Source: Bacillus sp. MUM 116
GTDB taxonomy: Bacteria; Bacillota; Bacilli; Bacillales; Cytobacillaceae
Reading direction: 5' to 3'
DNA: 53,645 nt
Assembly: GCF_001866655.1 (NCBI RefSeq)
Contig: NZ_MLYR01000045.1
Location: 1-53,645 of the forward strand
Position 1 is the stretch's first letter, and the number at the start of each line of letters is the position of its first letter. A program made the position numbers and the translations under genes. The notes under the pieces were generated by a model that saw only the letters and a program-made list of their open reading frames with translations, was not told the DNA's origin and ran no database searches. This document shows, piece by piece, positions 1-9,514 of this stretch.

Positions 1-45
1 TTTAATAATGGGCCAAATTGTTTTAACACTAAAATAAATATTATA

Positions 46-60
46 TTAAAATAATTATAA
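46..60. promoter_or_regulatory. PerR-box-like operator upstream of catalase remnant
   Basis: TTAAAATAATTATAA matches the Bacillus PerR box (TTATAAT-N-ATTATAA) at all but one of the 14 defined positions. A -10-like TATAAT lies at 90-95, with no convincing -35. PerR-controlled katA is established in B. subtilis; its use here is inferred from the match and from the catalase remnant that follows. The region is very AT-rich, so a chance match is possible. Confidence 0.45.
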
Positions 61-135
61 AAAGCTATTAATTCTAAAAAGATTTATATTATAATTTAAG
101 TAAAGTTGTAAACAAATAGCTTATGAGGTGATGGA

Positions 136-1078
136 ATGAATAATGAAAACAAGCCGTTAACTACTGGTTCAGGGGCACCAGTAGGGGATAATCAAAATTC
201 GATGACAGCAGGGAATCGCGGCCCTACATTAATCCAAGATTTTCATTTAATCGAAAAATTGGCCTATTTTAACCGCGAACGCGTGCCAGAGTATGTCTAA
301 TGAGCTAGCGGCAAAACTAGCCGGGGAAAATCCGGATTATCATACTGAAGATTTATTTAATGCAATTGAAAAAGGGGATTTCCCGGTTTGGAAATTATAT
401 GTGCAAATTATGCCGCTTGAGGATGCAGATAATTATCGCTATGATCCGTTTGATGTTACCAAGGTTTGGTCACATAAAGATTACCCATTGATTGAAGTGG
501 GGCGAATGGTGTTAAATCGTAATCCTGAAAACTACTTTGCTGAAGTCGAGCAGGCTGCTTTCTCTCCAGGTAACATGGTCCCGGGTGTCGAAGCTTCACC
601 TGATAAAATGCTTCATGGAAGAATTTTCGCGTATTCTGATGCCCACCGCTATCTTGTAGATCCAAACCATAATTTACTTCCAATTAATCGTCCAAGGGTA
701 GAAGCATCTAATTATCAGCGTGACGGAGCGATACGCTTTGATGGCAATGGCGGTGGATCCGTGTATTATGAACCAAATAGTTTTGGAGGTCCGAAAGAAG
801 TTCCGGAAGCCCGCCAAACTGTATTCTCGGTATCCGGCAATGCAGAAAGTGTCGCTTATGACCATGATGATCACTACTCACAGGCAGGTGACTTGTTCCG
901 CTTGCTGGATGAAGAAGAACAGACGAGGCTGGTTGAAAATATCGTTGCGGCTATGAAACCAGTTGAAAGAGACGATATCAAACTTCGCGCCATCCAGAAT
1001 TTTTACAAAGCAGACGCTGAGTATGGTGAAAGGATTGCTAAAGGGCTAAATCTTGCTAATCCACATGGTGTTAAGTAA
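136..1078 (+). pseudogene. katA: Catalase (KatA-type) with internal deletion and frameshift
   Basis: The gene begins normally at ATG 136 after GAGGTGATG and encodes the usual clade 3 catalase N-terminus ([19 protein letters not shown], then FNRERVPE). It stops at TAA 298-300. From about 293 a different frame carries the C-terminal half, from [13 protein letters not shown] through [21 protein letters not shown] (split here: heme-proximal region) to the normal end at 1078. About 160 residues are missing, including the distal heme-pocket His and Asn, so no active catalase can be made as read. The C-terminal half is otherwise well preserved, which suggests a recent deletion or an assembly collapse. 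A terminator follows at 1151-1184. Confidence 0.85.
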
Positions 1079-1150
1079 CCTAGTAAATTAGTAATTCATT
1101 TGTGGAAAATAAACCTTGTTTATTATTCTTCGGTTACAAAAATATTTTAC

Positions 1151-1184
1151 AAAAGTATCCATTTTTAATTTGGATGCTTTTTTG
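1151..1184 (+). terminator. Rho-independent terminator after catalase remnant
   Basis: AAAGTATCCA pairs with TGGATGCTTT (one G-U pair) around an AT-rich loop and is followed by a T run. Confidence 0.7.
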
Positions 1185-1258
1185 TTTGTTTTTAGCAGGA
1201 ATTTTGGTGCTAAATTTAGAAATATAGAAATAGGATGTTTGTAAAAGGGGGAGTTAAC

Positions 1259-1723
1259 TTGGAAGTAAAAGTGGTAGAAAAAGAGGAATTGAAGGTTGTA
1301 GGTATTGCATGGAACGGTAATTATTCAGAAATAATGAAAATTCCAAGTCTTTTTAACGTCATGGAAGATCGACTCTGTGAAGTGCAAAATAAAACAAATG
1401 AACCAGTTCTAATCGCGCCATTTCATAGCAGAGAAACGGAGTTCACGTATTTTGTCACGGCACCCGTGGAAGAAATAAAAGAGGTGCCTGATGGTATGGT
1501 TGGTTTTACGATTCCGCGAAAAAACTATGTGTTTACAACTCATAAAGGTAGGGCAGAAGAGATTGAAAATACATACAAGAAAATTTTTGCATGGATGAAA
1601 GACTATGGTTATGAGCAAGATCATCAGGCATTAAGCTTAGAAGTTTATAATGGTGAACATAAAGAGAATAATGCTGCGGGGAATTTGATTTTTGATATCT
1701 ATCTTCCAGTAAGAAAATATTAG
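1259..1723 (+). CDS. GyrI-like / effector-binding domain protein
   Basis: A 154-residue protein starting at TTG 1259, six bases after GGGGGAG; an in-frame ATG at 1235 lacks a ribosome binding site. The whole protein looks like one GyrI-like (AraC/BmrR effector-binding) domain: it opens with a strand containing VVEKEELKVVGIAWNG, has a central TEFTYFVTAPVEE strand, and ends LIFDIYLPVRKY, the usual closing strand of this fold. No DNA-binding domain is attached, so a stand-alone small-molecule sensor or binding protein is most likely. It sits alone between a terminator and the FMN riboswitch, so context gives no ligand. The fold call is fairly sure; the function is not known. Confidence 0.75.
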   Translation: MEVKVVEKEELKVVGIAWNGNYSEIMKIPSLFNVMEDRLCEVQNKTNEPVLIAPFHSRETEFTYFVTAPVEEIKEVPDGMVGFTIPRKNYVFTTHKGRAEEIENTYKKIFAWMKDYGYEQDHQALSLEVYNGEHKENNAAGNLIFDIYLPVRKY

Positions 1724-1830
1724 AAAAGTTATGCTAAAAAAGGAATTCGAAAATTTCTCGAAAAATTACGAACAAATTATTTCCCTTTCTCGATTGAATT
1801 CGTTATACTGACAATATTATCAAATTTAAT

Positions 1831-1972
1831 ATTCCTTCGGGGTCAGGTGAAATTCCTAACCGGCGGTGATGAAGCCAATGCTTCTTAGTCCGTGACCCGG
1901 TTAACATTTGTTAAACGGTGGATCTGGTGAAACTCCAGGGCCGACAGTTAAAGTCTGGATGGGAGAAGGAAA
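1831..1972 (+). promoter_or_regulatory. FMN riboswitch (RFN element)
   Basis: The conserved RFN blocks are present in order: CTTCGGGGTCAGGTGAAATT, CCTAACCGGCGGT, AGTCCGTGACCCGG, GGTGGATCTGGTGAAACTCC, AGGGCCGACAGT and TGGATGGGAGAAGGA. It stands directly before the rib genes with a terminator at 2043-2072, the arrangement of the B. subtilis rib leader, where FMN binding promotes termination. A plausible -10 (TATACT, 1804-1809) lies upstream without a convincing -35. Confidence 0.97.
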
Positions 1973-2042
1973 AAATAGCAGGATTGGAAATTGGGTGAAA
2001 AAAACCTATTTCTAAGCCTTAGTTTGCTATTGTCTTTATTAG

Positions 2043-2072
2043 GACCCTGAAGAATAATTTCAGGGTCTTTTT
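2043..2072 (+). terminator. FMN riboswitch expression-platform terminator
   Basis: GACCCTGAA pairs perfectly with TTCAGGGTC and is followed by five T. It lies between the aptamer and ribD and should form when FMN is bound. Confidence 0.9.
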
Positions 2073-2099
2073 ATGTTGTATAAAAGGAGAGTCACCAAA

Positions 2100-3182
2100 A
2101 TGAACGATAAAGATTATATGGGCTTAGCCATTAAACTTGCTAAAAGCACAATTGGTCAGACTGCACCCAATCCTGTTGTTGGAGCAGTGTTAGTGAAAGA
2201 TCATCAAATCATCGGGATGGGTGCTCACCTAAAAGCAGGTGAGCCACATGCAGAAGTCCATGCCATTCAAATGGCGGGTGAAAAAGCAAGGGATGCAACC
2301 ATTTATGTAACCCTTGAGCCTTGCAGCCATTTTGGCAAAACACCTCCTTGTTCGGACTTGATTATCCGTACAGGTCTAAAGAAAGTATTTGTAGCAACCA
2401 CCGACCCAAATCCACAGGTAGCGGGCAAAGGGATTGAAAGACTAAAGAATGCTGGAATTGAAGTAGAAGTAGGCCTTATGCAGGAAGAAGCACGCGATCT
2501 TAATAAAGTTTTCTTTTATAATATCAGCACGGGTCTTCCGTATGTAACTTTAAAATCTGCGATTAGCTTGGACGGGAAGATTGCAACCGCCACCGGCGAA
2601 AGTAAATGGATTACAGGTGAAGAGGCTAGGGAAGATGTCCATGTATTCCGCCACCAGCATGATGCGATATTAGTCGGAGTCAATACCGTCATTAAAGATA
2701 ATCCAACATTAACAACAAGACTGCCATCTGGCGGGAAAAATCCAATCCGGATTATTCTTGATACTCATCTTAGAACACCCATTAATGCAAGCATCGTTAC
2801 GGATGGACAGGCACCGACATGGATTCTTTCTGGATCGGGTGTTAATCCGATTAGGGAAAAAGAATTCCTGGACCTAGGGGTTAAGCTGATAAAAATGCCG
2901 ATGGAGCAAATAAACATTCGAGAAATGTTAAAAATAATAGGAGAAATGGGAATTACTTCATTATTCGTAGAAGGCGGTGCCGGTGTGCATGGAAGCTTTT
3001 TAAAAGAAAAAGCTTTCCAACAAGTGATTACCTATATTGCGCCTAAACTGATTGGCGGGAAATTGGCTCCGGCCTCTTATGGCGGCGTGGGATTTGAAAC
3101 AATGGAAGAGGTCGTTTCTTTAAAAATAAAAGAAGTGGACCGCGTCGGCAATGATATCCGCATTATTGCAGAACCTAAGTGA
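2100..3182 (+). CDS. ribD: Bifunctional riboflavin deaminase/reductase RibD
   Basis: Catalyses two riboflavin steps: deamination of the diaminopyrimidine produced by GTP cyclohydrolase II, then NADPH reduction of the ribosyl chain. The 360-residue length is typical. The N-terminal deaminase has the zinc/catalytic motifs HAEVHA and PCSHFGKTPPC; the reductase begins near residue 145 (YVTLKSAISLDGKIAT) and contains the FVEGGAGVHGSF loop. Start ATG 2100 follows AAAGGAGA; an in-frame ATG at 2073 lies in the terminator tail and was rejected. First gene of the FMN-riboswitch operon; ribE begins 11 bases after its stop. Confidence 0.96.
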   Translation: MNDKDYMGLAIKLAKSTIGQTAPNPVVGAVLVKDHQIIGMGAHLKAGEPHAEVHAIQMAGEKARDATIYVTLEPCSHFGKTPPCSDLIIRTGLKKVFVATTDPNPQVAGKGIERLKNAGIEVEVGLMQEEARDLNKVFFYNISTGLPYVTLKSAISLDGKIATATGESKWITGEEAREDVHVFRHQHDAILVGVNTVIKDNPTLTTRLPSGGKNPIRIILDTHLRTPINASIVTDGQAPTWILSGSGVNPIREKEFLDLGVKLIKMPMEQINIREMLKIIGEMGITSLFVEGGAGVHGSFLKEKAFQQVITYIAPKLIGGKLAPASYGGVGFETMEEVVSLKIKEVDRVGNDIRIIAEPK

Positions 3183-3193
3183 GGGAGTACAGT

Positions 3194-3853
3194 ATGTTTA
3201 CCGGAATAATTGAAGAAATTGGTTTGGTTTCAAATATACAACGAACAGGAGAATCCTTCGTTCTAACCATCGAAGCGAAAAAAATTCTAGGGGATGTCCA
3301 CCTTGGTGACAGTATTGCGGTTAATGGAGTATGCCTCACTGTTACATCCTTTACCGGAAAAAAGTTTACGGTAGATGTTATGCCGGAAACCGTAAAAGCC
3401 TCCAGTTTAAATGACGTAAAACGTGGTTCTAAAGTAAATCTGGAAAGAGCGATGGCGGCTGGTGGAAGATTTGGCGGACATTTTGTTTCCGGTCATATTG
3501 ATGGAACCGGGGTAATTAAAAGTAAAAAAGCTTTTGAAAATGCTGTCTACTATGAAATTGAAGCAAACCAAGAAATCTTGCATTACATTATTTTAAAAGG
3601 GTCGATTACCATTGATGGGACAAGCCTGACTGTTTTTGGAAAAACAGAAGATACCTTTACGATTTCCCTTATTCCTCACACATTGTCTGAATCGATTTTG
3701 GGCCTTAAAGGCTCCGGTGATATTGTGAATTTGGAATGCGACATGTTAGGAAAATATGTTGGTCATTTTTTAACAGGCATGAACAGCAATCAAGTAAAAA
3801 AAGGAACCTCAGGCATATCAGCCGATTTCCTGGCTGAAAACGGATTTGCTTAA
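3194..3853 (+). CDS. ribE: Riboflavin synthase alpha subunit
   Basis: Dismutates two 6,7-dimethyl-8-ribityllumazine molecules to riboflavin, the last step of the pathway. The 219 residues form two lumazine-binding barrels: MFTGIIEEIG with VNGVCLTV in the first and FVSGHIDGTG with IDGTSLTV in the second. Start ATG 3194 follows GAGGGAG; an in-frame start at 3179 overlaps ribD without its own binding site. The C-terminal tail after the second barrel is of normal length. Called ribE in B. subtilis, ribC in E. coli. Confidence 0.96.
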   Translation: MFTGIIEEIGLVSNIQRTGESFVLTIEAKKILGDVHLGDSIAVNGVCLTVTSFTGKKFTVDVMPETVKASSLNDVKRGSKVNLERAMAAGGRFGGHFVSGHIDGTGVIKSKKAFENAVYYEIEANQEILHYIILKGSITIDGTSLTVFGKTEDTFTISLIPHTLSESILGLKGSGDIVNLECDMLGKYVGHFLTGMNSNQVKKGTSGISADFLAENGFA

Positions 3854-3876
3854 TGATTAGAAAGGAGTGAGGAAAA

Positions 3877-5070
3877 ATGTTTAATACGGTTGAAGAAGCC
3901 TTGGAGGAATTAAAACAAGGAAAAGTCGTTATTGTCTGTGATGATGAGGACAGAGAAAATGAAGGGGATTTCATTGCCTTAGCGGAGAAAGCGACACCGG
4001 ATATAATTAATTTTATGGCTATTCATGGACGTGGATTAATATGTGTGCCAATCGAGGAGGAAATCGCGCAAAAGCTTGATTTAATCCCAATGGTACCCGT
4101 AAATACGGATTCCAAAGGGACAGCTTTTACTGTAAGTATCGACCATAGATATTCAACAACAGGGATTTCCGCATTCGAGCGATCCGCAACAGTCTTAAGT
4201 ATGCTTGATCCGGAAGCCAAGCCAGTAGATTTTACAAGGCCAGGTCATATTTTTCCATTAGTGGCTAAAAAAGGCGGTGTGTTACGCAGAACAGGACATA
4301 CGGAAGCGGCGGTAGACTTGGCGAAATTATGCGGAGCAAAACCGGCTGGTGTAATTTGCGAAATTATGAATGAGGACGGCACGATGGCACGTGTCCCTCA
4401 ATTACGAAAAATTGCCGATGAGTTAAATGTAAAAATGATTACGATTAAAGATTTGATTGAATATCGCAATAAAAAGGATAAACTCGTCAAACGGGAAGTG
4501 GAAATTAATCTCCCTACAGAATTTGGAAACTTTAAAGCTGTCGGGTATTCCAATCTTGTTGATCATAAAGAGCATGTGGCATTAGTCAAAGGGGAAATTG
4601 ACCCTGAAAAGCCGATTCTTGTCCGGGTCCATTCCGAATGTTTAACAGGTGATGTGTTCGGTTCCTACCGCTGTGATTGCGGACCACAGCTCCATGCCGC
4701 ACTAAGTCAAATTGAAAAAGAGGGCAATGGCGTTCTGTTATATATGCGTCAGGAAGGCCGCGGGATTGGTTTATTGAATAAACTTAGAGCCTATAAACTT
4801 CAGGAAGAAGGCTATGATACAGTCGAAGCGAATGAAAAACTTGGTTTTGGCGCAGATTTAAGAGAATATGGAATTGGCGCGCAAATTTTAAGGGAATTGG
4901 GAATTAGAAAAATGAGGTTATTAACCAATAACCCTAGAAAAATTAAAGGCTTAAAAGGGTATGACCTTGATGTTGTCGAGCGTGTTCCGCTCCAAATGGA
5001 AATGAGAAGCGAAAATGAGAACTACCTTAGAACGAAGCACGACAAATTGGGGCATCTTTTACATTTTTAA
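3877..5070 (+). CDS. ribBA: RibBA: DHBP synthase / GTP cyclohydrolase II
   Basis: A fused enzyme that feeds both branches of riboflavin synthesis. Residues 1 to about 200 are 3,4-dihydroxy-2-butanone-4-phosphate synthase, with the acidic [11 protein letters not shown] motif and [11 protein letters not shown]. The rest is GTP cyclohydrolase II, with the zinc cysteines in [14 protein letters not shown] and the RQEGRGIGL active-site segment. The 397-residue length is standard. Start ATG 3877 follows AAAGGAGTGAGG, 23 bases after ribE. Confidence 0.97.
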   Translation: MFNTVEEALEELKQGKVVIVCDDEDRENEGDFIALAEKATPDIINFMAIHGRGLICVPIEEEIAQKLDLIPMVPVNTDSKGTAFTVSIDHRYSTTGISAFERSATVLSMLDPEAKPVDFTRPGHIFPLVAKKGGVLRRTGHTEAAVDLAKLCGAKPAGVICEIMNEDGTMARVPQLRKIADELNVKMITIKDLIEYRNKKDKLVKREVEINLPTEFGNFKAVGYSNLVDHKEHVALVKGEIDPEKPILVRVHSECLTGDVFGSYRCDCGPQLHAALSQIEKEGNGVLLYMRQEGRGIGLLNKLRAYKLQEEGYDTVEANEKLGFGADLREYGIGAQILRELGIRKMRLLTNNPRKIKGLKGYDLDVVERVPLQMEMRSENENYLRTKHDKLGHLLHF

Positions 5071-5109
5071 ATCAATTATATAATTTTTTAAACAATCGGA
5101 GGATTCAAC

Positions 5110-5577
5110 ATGGGACATATTTTTGAAGGTAATTTAGTCGGATCAGGTTTAAAAGTAGGAATCGTAGTTGGGCGTTTTAATGAATTCATTACAGGCAAAT
5201 TATTAAGCGGGGCACAGGATGCATTGAAAAGACATGGTGTCAGCGAGACAGATGTTGATGTTGCCTGGGTACCAGGTGCATTTGAAATCCCCTTAATTGC
5301 GCAAAAAATGGCGGATAGCAAAAAATATGATGCCGTTATCACTCTTGGAACAGTTATCCGTGGTTCTACACCGCATTTTGATTATGTGTGTAACGAGGTA
5401 GCGAAGGGCGTTTCTGCCATCAATTTAAAATCAGGTATTCCTGTTATTTTTGGAGTTTTAACAACTGATTCAATTGAACAGGCGATTGAACGTGCCGGCA
5501 CAAAAGCAGGAAATAAAGGCTGGGATGCTGCATCAGCAGCGATTGAAATGGCCAATCTTTGCAGAACATTTGAATAA
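5110..5577 (+). CDS. ribH: 6,7-dimethyl-8-ribityllumazine synthase
   Basis: Condenses 5-amino-6-ribitylaminouracil with dihydroxybutanone phosphate. The 155 residues include the GRFNEFIT substrate loop, [22 protein letters not shown] with the catalytic His, and the [10 protein letters not shown] segment. In Bacillus this protein forms an icosahedral capsid around riboflavin synthase, and ribE is present in the same operon. It is the last rib gene; the 39-base gap before it contains CGGAGGA as binding site. Confidence 0.97.
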   Translation: MGHIFEGNLVGSGLKVGIVVGRFNEFITGKLLSGAQDALKRHGVSETDVDVAWVPGAFEIPLIAQKMADSKKYDAVITLGTVIRGSTPHFDYVCNEVAKGVSAINLKSGIPVIFGVLTTDSIEQAIERAGTKAGNKGWDAASAAIEMANLCRTFE

Positions 5578-5703
5578 TTTTCACCGCAAATAGGAAAATT
5601 AGATTTTGATGAAGGTTTTTCCTTTGAACGGAAATTTTTCTAAAAATATATACAAATTATTTTCTTTTCCGATATAATAAAAGAATCATAAAAATATTTA
5701 AAG

Positions 5704-5910
5704 AATAGGTGCTAAAATCTTATTCAAGATTTTAAGCTTAAAAGGGAAGTTTGGTGTAAAGCCAACGCGGTCCCGCCACTGTAAATGGGAGCTACCTATA
5801 GAATGTCACTGTCGTTTTGATGGGAAGACATAGGAAGCTATGAACATGAGCCAGGAAACCTGCCTATTTATTTGCGCCAAATAACCTACGAGGATAGGGA
5901 GGTGTGGAAG
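5704..5910 (+). promoter_or_regulatory. Adenosylcobalamin riboswitch
   Basis: Characteristic blocks are visible: AGGTGC near 5706, GGGAAGTTTGGTG, AGCCAACGCGGTCCCGCCAC, GGGAAGACATAGGAAG and the B12 box GAGCCAGGAAACCTGCC at 5848-5864. A -10-like TATAAT (5673-5678) precedes it with a weak -35. A strong terminator at 5960-5992 follows, so control is probably by transcription attenuation of the downstream corrinoid operon. Confidence 0.96.
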
Positions 5911-5959
5911 GCTAGACTCCTTTTACTTTACATATTAAGTAACTGAATCTAATCGAACC

Positions 5960-5992
5960 AACATCTCCATGTCCATCTGGAGATGTTTTTTT
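5960..5992 (+). terminator. Cobalamin riboswitch terminator
   Basis: ACATCTCCA pairs with TGGAGATGT around a short loop and is followed by seven T. It lies between the B12 aptamer and btuF. Confidence 0.92.
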
Positions 5993-6054
5993 GTGTGGTG
6001 CAAAATATTTTTTGATAAAAGAAATCATATTAATCAAAAACAGGAGGAACCAAC

Positions 6055-7017
6055 GTGAAAAAATGGTATTCACTATTGTTAGCTGCAATGTTAATAATAG
6101 GTGTATTAGCAGGTTGTGCCGGAAATCAAGACCAAGGGAAAGAAAACAAAAATGCAGGGGAAAAGAAAACAGAACAAGCTTCTTTCCCGGTAACGATTAC
6201 AGATGCATTAGGGGATAAAGTTGTCATCGATAAAAAGCCCGAAAGGATTGTGTCATTAATTCCAAGTAATACAGAGATTGCATATGCTTTGGGTCTGGGA
6301 AAAGAAGTGGTGGGAGTATCTGATTACGATAACTACCCAGCAGAAGTATCGAAAAAAGAGAAAGTTGGCGGGCAAGAGATAAATGTAGAAAAAATCCTTT
6401 CTTTAAAGCCTAATTTAGTGTTGGCGCATGAATCTGCTGCAAACATTGAGAAAGCAGCTCTTCAACAGCTTAGAGATGCTGGAATCAAGGTTTTAGTCGT
6501 GAAAAATGCCGATCATATTCAGCAAGTGTATGATACCATTGCTATGATTGGGAAAGCTGCCGGTGAATCAGAAAAAGTTCCTGCAATCATCAAAGGAATG
6601 AAAGATAAGCTTGCGGCTATTCAAGCAAAGGCAAAAGAAATTAAAGATAAGAAAAAGGTACTTGTGGAAGTTTCACCCGCACCGGAAATTTATACAACCG
6701 GTAAAAATACTTTCATGGATGAAATGTTAACCATAATTAATGCAGAAAATATCGCAAATGATCAAAATGGCTGGGTAAAAATCAATGAAGAAGCCATGAT
6801 AAAACGGAATCCAGATGTAATTGTGACTACATATGGTTATTATGTAAAAAATCCATCTGAAAAAGTTTTAAAACAAAAAGGCTGGGAAAATGTCAATGCC
6901 GTGAAAAACAAAAAGGTTGTGGATGTCAATGCTGATAAAGTAAACCGTCCAGGCCCGAGGATTGTTGAAGGAGTAGAAGATCTTGCAAAGGCCATCTATC
7001 CGGAAGTTTTTAAATAA
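6055..7017 (+). CDS. btuF: Corrinoid ABC transporter substrate-binding lipoprotein
   Basis: A 320-residue lipoprotein that should capture cobalamin or cobinamide outside the membrane for BtuCD. The GTG 6055 start follows AGGAGG. The signal peptide ends in lipobox VLAGC (Cys 21), followed by a charged linker, then a class III (helical-backbone) binding fold beginning FPVTITDALGDKVVID, with PERIVSLIPSNTEIAYALGLG typical of BtuF/FhuD proteins. Specificity for corrinoids is inferred from the riboswitch and the cob genes downstream. btuC starts inside its 3' end. Confidence 0.9.
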   Translation: MKKWYSLLLAAMLIIGVLAGCAGNQDQGKENKNAGEKKTEQASFPVTITDALGDKVVIDKKPERIVSLIPSNTEIAYALGLGKEVVGVSDYDNYPAEVSKKEKVGGQEINVEKILSLKPNLVLAHESAANIEKAALQQLRDAGIKVLVVKNADHIQQVYDTIAMIGKAAGESEKVPAIIKGMKDKLAAIQAKAKEIKDKKKVLVEVSPAPEIYTTGKNTFMDEMLTIINAENIANDQNGWVKINEEAMIKRNPDVIVTTYGYYVKNPSEKVLKQKGWENVNAVKNKKVVDVNADKVNRPGPRIVEGVEDLAKAIYPEVFK

Positions 7018-8044
7018 TAAATACTTCGCCTTTTGTTTGGCAGGTTTTTCACTTATTTTTGCAGTTTTATTGGGAATTTCGATGGGAACGGTATCCGTTC
7101 CCGTTCTTACTATTATTAAAATCATTTGTTCAAATGTTCTTGGAATTCATTTTTCCGAGCAACTGGACCCAATGTATCAAAGTATAGTGATGAACATTCG
7201 ACTGCCGAGGGTCATTTTGTCCGGACTTGTAGGTGCGGCACTTGCCATCAGCGGCGCTGCTTTTCAGGGACTGCTTCGAAACCCGTTGGCCGATCCTTAT
7301 ACATTAGGGGTGTCTTCCGGGGCATCTGTGGGGGCGGTTTTAACATTATTTTTTCGATTTTCGATTCCAGTTTTAGGCACATTTACATTACCTGTGCTAA
7401 GCATTCTTTTTTCGTTTATAACCATTTTTTTAGTTCTTACGTTAGCAAGGAAAATTGACCGTTCAATGAGAGTGGAAACGATTATTTTAACTGGGATTAT
7501 TTTTAGTTCATTTTTAGGTGCCCTTATCTCACTGATGATTGCTTTAACAGGAGATGAACTTCGAGAAATTATCGGCTGGCTATTAGGAAGTGTCTCGATG
7601 AGAGGCTGGGAATACATAAAGCTTATTTTACCATTTTTTATTTTAGGCGCGATCGTCTTGATCTTTAATGCGAAAGAATTAAATGCCATGTCATTTGGCG
7701 AAGAGAGAGCGCAGCATTTAGGGGTAAATGTGCATAAAAGGAAATTAATCATCTTAACTGCAGGTTCGATTTTAACAGGAGCGGCAGTGGCAGTTTCAGG
7801 AACCATCGGTTTTGTCGGACTGGTCATTCCCCATCTTTCCAGATTATTATGGGGACCAGATCATAAGCATCTTCTTCCGTTAACGATTTTATCCGGAAGT
7901 GCTTTCTTAATATTAGCGGACCTTGTTTCTCGAACCATTATTTCACCAACTGAATTGCCCATAGGTGTGATTACGGCATTGATTGGTGCACCTGTATTTA
8001 CACTAATTCTTATGCAGAGAAAAAGGAAGGAAAGAAGTGGTTAA
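6983..8044 (+). CDS. btuC: Corrinoid ABC transporter permease BtuC
   Basis: A FecCD/BtuC family permease of 353 residues with about ten hydrophobic segments. Family motifs include RLPRVILSGLVGAALAISG, FQGLLRNPLADPYTLG and GFVGLVIPHLSRLLWG, the last being the cytoplasmic loop region that contacts the ATPase. The start is probably TTG 6983, preceded by AAGGAG inside btuF, a 35-base overlap that suggests translational coupling; no better start is visible before the first membrane segment. Works with btuF and the fused ATPase downstream. Confidence 0.92.
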   Translation: MQRPSIRKFLNNKYFAFCLAGFSLIFAVLLGISMGTVSVPVLTIIKIICSNVLGIHFSEQLDPMYQSIVMNIRLPRVILSGLVGAALAISGAAFQGLLRNPLADPYTLGVSSGASVGAVLTLFFRFSIPVLGTFTLPVLSILFSFITIFLVLTLARKIDRSMRVETIILTGIIFSSFLGALISLMIALTGDELREIIGWLLGSVSMRGWEYIKLILPFFILGAIVLIFNAKELNAMSFGEERAQHLGVNVHKRKLIILTAGSILTGAAVAVSGTIGFVGLVIPHLSRLLWGPDHKHLLPLTILSGSAFLILADLVSRTIISPTELPIGVITALIGAPVFTLILMQRKRKERSG

Positions 8045-8047
8045 CAA

Positions 8048-9514
8048 ATGCTTACCGTTGAAAATGTTTCCGGTGGTTACACAGGTGATTACATTCTTAA
8101 AGATGTTTCATTCAAAGTAGAAAAAGGTGAATTATTTGGTATTTTGGGACCGAATGGAAGTGGGAAAACAACCCTTTTAAAAATGCTAAGTGGAATTCTT
8201 CCTGTTCAAAAAGGTGAAATATTAATCAATGGAAAAAGACTCACAGAATATGGTTCAAAACAACTTGCGCAAATGATTGCCGTTCTTTCACAACATTCTT
8301 CAGAGTCCTTTTCTTATACCGTTAAAGAAACGGTTTCCCTTGGAAGATATGCACATCAAAAGGGCTGGTTTCAGTCATGGTTAAAAGAAGATGAGACAAT
8401 CGTCTGGCGTGTGATGGAACAGACGGGGATTTCTCAATTTCAAAATAAAAATATTCAAGAGTTATCCGGCGGAGAAAAACAAAGAGTGTTTTTAGCCCAA
8501 GCCTTGGCCCAGGAGCCAAAAATTCTTCTTTTAGATGAACCAACGAACCATTTGGATTTATCCTATCAAAAAGAATTGCTCGATTTGTTAAGGCAGTGGA
8601 CAAGGGAAACCGGATTGACCGTTATTTCAATTTTTCATGATTTAAACCTTGCCGGCCTCTACTGCGACCGCCTGCTTTTACTCGAAAAAGGGACAATCAA
8701 TATCAATCATATTCCTAATGAAGTACTGCGGGAAGAAAGAATAAGAGCAGTGTATCATACCGATATCCAAAAACATCCACATCCGAAAGTAGCTGCACCG
8801 CAAATGTGCTTATTACCAGAAGGGATTAAAAAAGAATCACCCATTATTGTTGATCAATCACTGGTAACCGTTTCGAACGAGTTTATCACACTTCGTACAC
8901 CGGCACCACTTCGGACGATGTCATCAGGTGTAATTGGATCGGGGACAGGCTGGCACCAAACCTTTGTTAATCGGCATGTAGACAAAAGTTATAATTGCAG
9001 CGACCATCGCAGTGAAATGGCTTCATTTTTAAAAGCAAAGGGGTTTGAACCTGCTGAAACCGTAGGAATGATGACCGCTGTATTTTTAGAGGATTTGGTA
9101 TATCGAAAATATGAAGAAAATGACTTTTCCCTATTTGTGATGATAACGGCGGGCGTTGGAAATGCCGTTGATGCCTCCAAAAGTGAACTGCATTCCTTTG
9201 AAACAGTGCCCGGCACAATTAATACATGGATTTTTGTGAATGGTGAACTGACAGAGGAAGCCTTTATTCAAAGCATCATGACAGCCACAGAGGCGAAAGT
9301 GAAGGCCATCCATGATTTAGAGGTCATGGATAACGTTACAGGAACGATAGCGACAGGAACCTCGACCGATAGCATATTAATTGGTGCGACCCAAACAGGA
9401 TGCGTTCTGGAATATGCTGGCACCATTACTCCTTTAGGAAAGCTGATTAGTAAAGCGGTTTATCATTGCACAACAGAAGCGATTCAAAAATCACAAAAGA
9501 GGAAAAAATCGTGA
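8048..9514 (+). CDS. BtuD-CbiZ fusion: corrinoid ATPase / cobinamide amidohydrolase
   Basis: A 488-residue two-domain protein. Residues 1 to about 255 are an ABC ATPase with Walker A GPNGSGKTT, signature LSGGEKQR, Walker B ILLLDEPTNHLD and the switch His in IFHDLNLAG. From about residue 275 onward it matches CbiZ, adenosylcobinamide amidohydrolase, with TVSNEFITLRT, SGTGWHQTFVN, TAGVGNAVDAS and TGTSTDSILIG. CbiZ removes the aminopropanol side chain of imported adenosylcobinamide to give adenosylcobyric acid, which re-enters the pathway at CbiB. The fusion places import and remodelling in one polypeptide at the inner membrane. The gene begins three bases after btuC and overlaps cbiB by 4 bases. 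Confidence 0.93.
   Translation: MLTVENVSGGYTGDYILKDVSFKVEKGELFGILGPNGSGKTTLLKMLSGILPVQKGEILINGKRLTEYGSKQLAQMIAVLSQHSSESFSYTVKETVSLGRYAHQKGWFQSWLKEDETIVWRVMEQTGISQFQNKNIQELSGGEKQRVFLAQALAQEPKILLLDEPTNHLDLSYQKELLDLLRQWTRETGLTVISIFHDLNLAGLYCDRLLLLEKGTININHIPNEVLREERIRAVYHTDIQKHPHPKVAAPQMCLLPEGIKKESPIIVDQSLVTVSNEFITLRTPAPLRTMSSGVIGSGTGWHQTFVNRHVDKSYNCSDHRSEMASFLKAKGFEPAETVGMMTAVFLEDLVYRKYEENDFSLFVMITAGVGNAVDASKSELHSFETVPGTINTWIFVNGELTEEAFIQSIMTATEAKVKAIHDLEVMDNVTGTIATGTSTDSILIGATQTGCVLEYAGTITPLGKLISKAVYHCTTEAIQKSQKRKKS

Noticed and set aside
2073..2099. Upstream start for RibD
   Set aside because: Lies in the riboswitch terminator tail; ATG 2100 has AAAGGAGA at correct spacing.
5991..6218. 75-codon frame at the btuF start
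   Set aside because: Overlaps the signal-peptide region of btuF in another frame with low-complexity residues; shadow.
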